NCBI GenBank assembly: GCA_964431075.1
Contig: CAYSID010000015.1
Coordinates: 1-22,565 of the forward strand
Source: CAYHSW01 sp964431075
GTDB taxonomy: Bacteria; Patescibacteriota; Microgenomatia; JAMCZE01
Direction of reading: 5' to 3'
Length of the DNA: 22,565 nt
The notes beneath the pieces were generated by a model that made no database searches, was not told the origin of the DNA, and saw only the letters and a list, made by a program, of their open reading frames with translations. Positions 22,547-22,565 of the stretch are shown here, piece by piece. The position numbers and the translations under genes were made by a program. Position 1 is the stretch's first letter; each line of letters starts with the position of its first letter.

Positions 22547-22565
22547 ATGCAAATCAAACTACACA
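22547..22565 (+). CDS. Start of a plus-strand gene cut by the window edge
   Basis: The ATG at 22547 lies seven bases after TATACT and opens the frame MQIKLH before the window ends. It is called only from the promoter spacing and the adjacent inverted repeat; nothing can be said about the product. Confidence 0.3.

Noticed and set aside
1..22565. CRISPR array, transposon or restriction/defence island
   Set aside because: No regularly spaced repeats, transposase, integrase or defence-type gene is visible anywhere in the window.

Overview
The window looks like a chromosomal segment of a Patescibacteria (CPR) genome, most likely of the Microgenomates type; this is inferred from gene style, not proven. 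The reasons are very compact and heavily overlapping genes, shortened versions of several proteins (UvrC without its C-terminal HhH part, a ~336-residue enolase, a ~206-residue RsmI, a ~204-residue DNA polymerase III delta), a coding density above 90%, and near absence of Shine-Dalgarno sequences. TGA is used as a normal stop (secG, enolase), so this is not a UGA=Gly lineage.

Layout. 1-909 (minus): PF04020-type membrane protein, secG, and the N-terminus of a secreted family-5 solute-binding protein that runs off the left edge. 948-2137 (minus): a PRMT-like methyltransferase and a 52-residue small ORF, separated by a perfect hairpin. 2142-10361: a DNA repair block with uvrC, a membrane-anchored transglutaminase-like protein, uvrA, a 70-residue membrane protein, uvrB, and divergent lexA. 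10376-12094 (plus): dedA, rsmI and phosphoglycerate mutase, overlapping each other. 12048-13058 (minus): a compact enolase, convergent with and overlapping the mutase. 13059-13237: repeats. 13238-18749 (minus): a five-gene overlapping operon of GH-A-clan glycosidase, zinc metallopeptidase, holA, phosphohexomutase (frameshifted) and PEP synthase. 18874-21620 (minus): typA (frameshifted in a C8 tract), an EpmA/LysRS-like class II synthetase core, and tRNA-Glu. 21642-22230 (plus): a ferric-reductase-like heme membrane protein, a 32-residue membrane peptide, and tRNA-Lys. 22353-22565: a short minus ORF and the first codons of a plus gene, with a 21-bp inverted repeat between them.

The strongest cross-cutting signal is regulatory. 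Many genes are preceded by a -10 hexamer (TATAAT or close) exactly six bases before the ATG or GTG, which puts the expected transcription start on the start codon itself, so the mRNAs should be leaderless. In several cases the -10 overlaps the stop codon of the upstream gene. The promoter of the 70-residue ORF is a perfect TTGACA-N17-TATAAT.

Functionally, the window carries the whole UvrABC excision system with its likely SOS repressor, and three consecutive lower-glycolysis enzymes (3PG to 2PG to PEP to pyruvate) next to a hexose-phosphate mutase. I found no CRISPR array, transposase, prophage or obvious defence system. The unusual content is genome architecture: a 101-nt dual-coding overlap, two +1-type frameshifts, leaderless promoters, dispersed hairpins and a tRNA-to-ORF junction.
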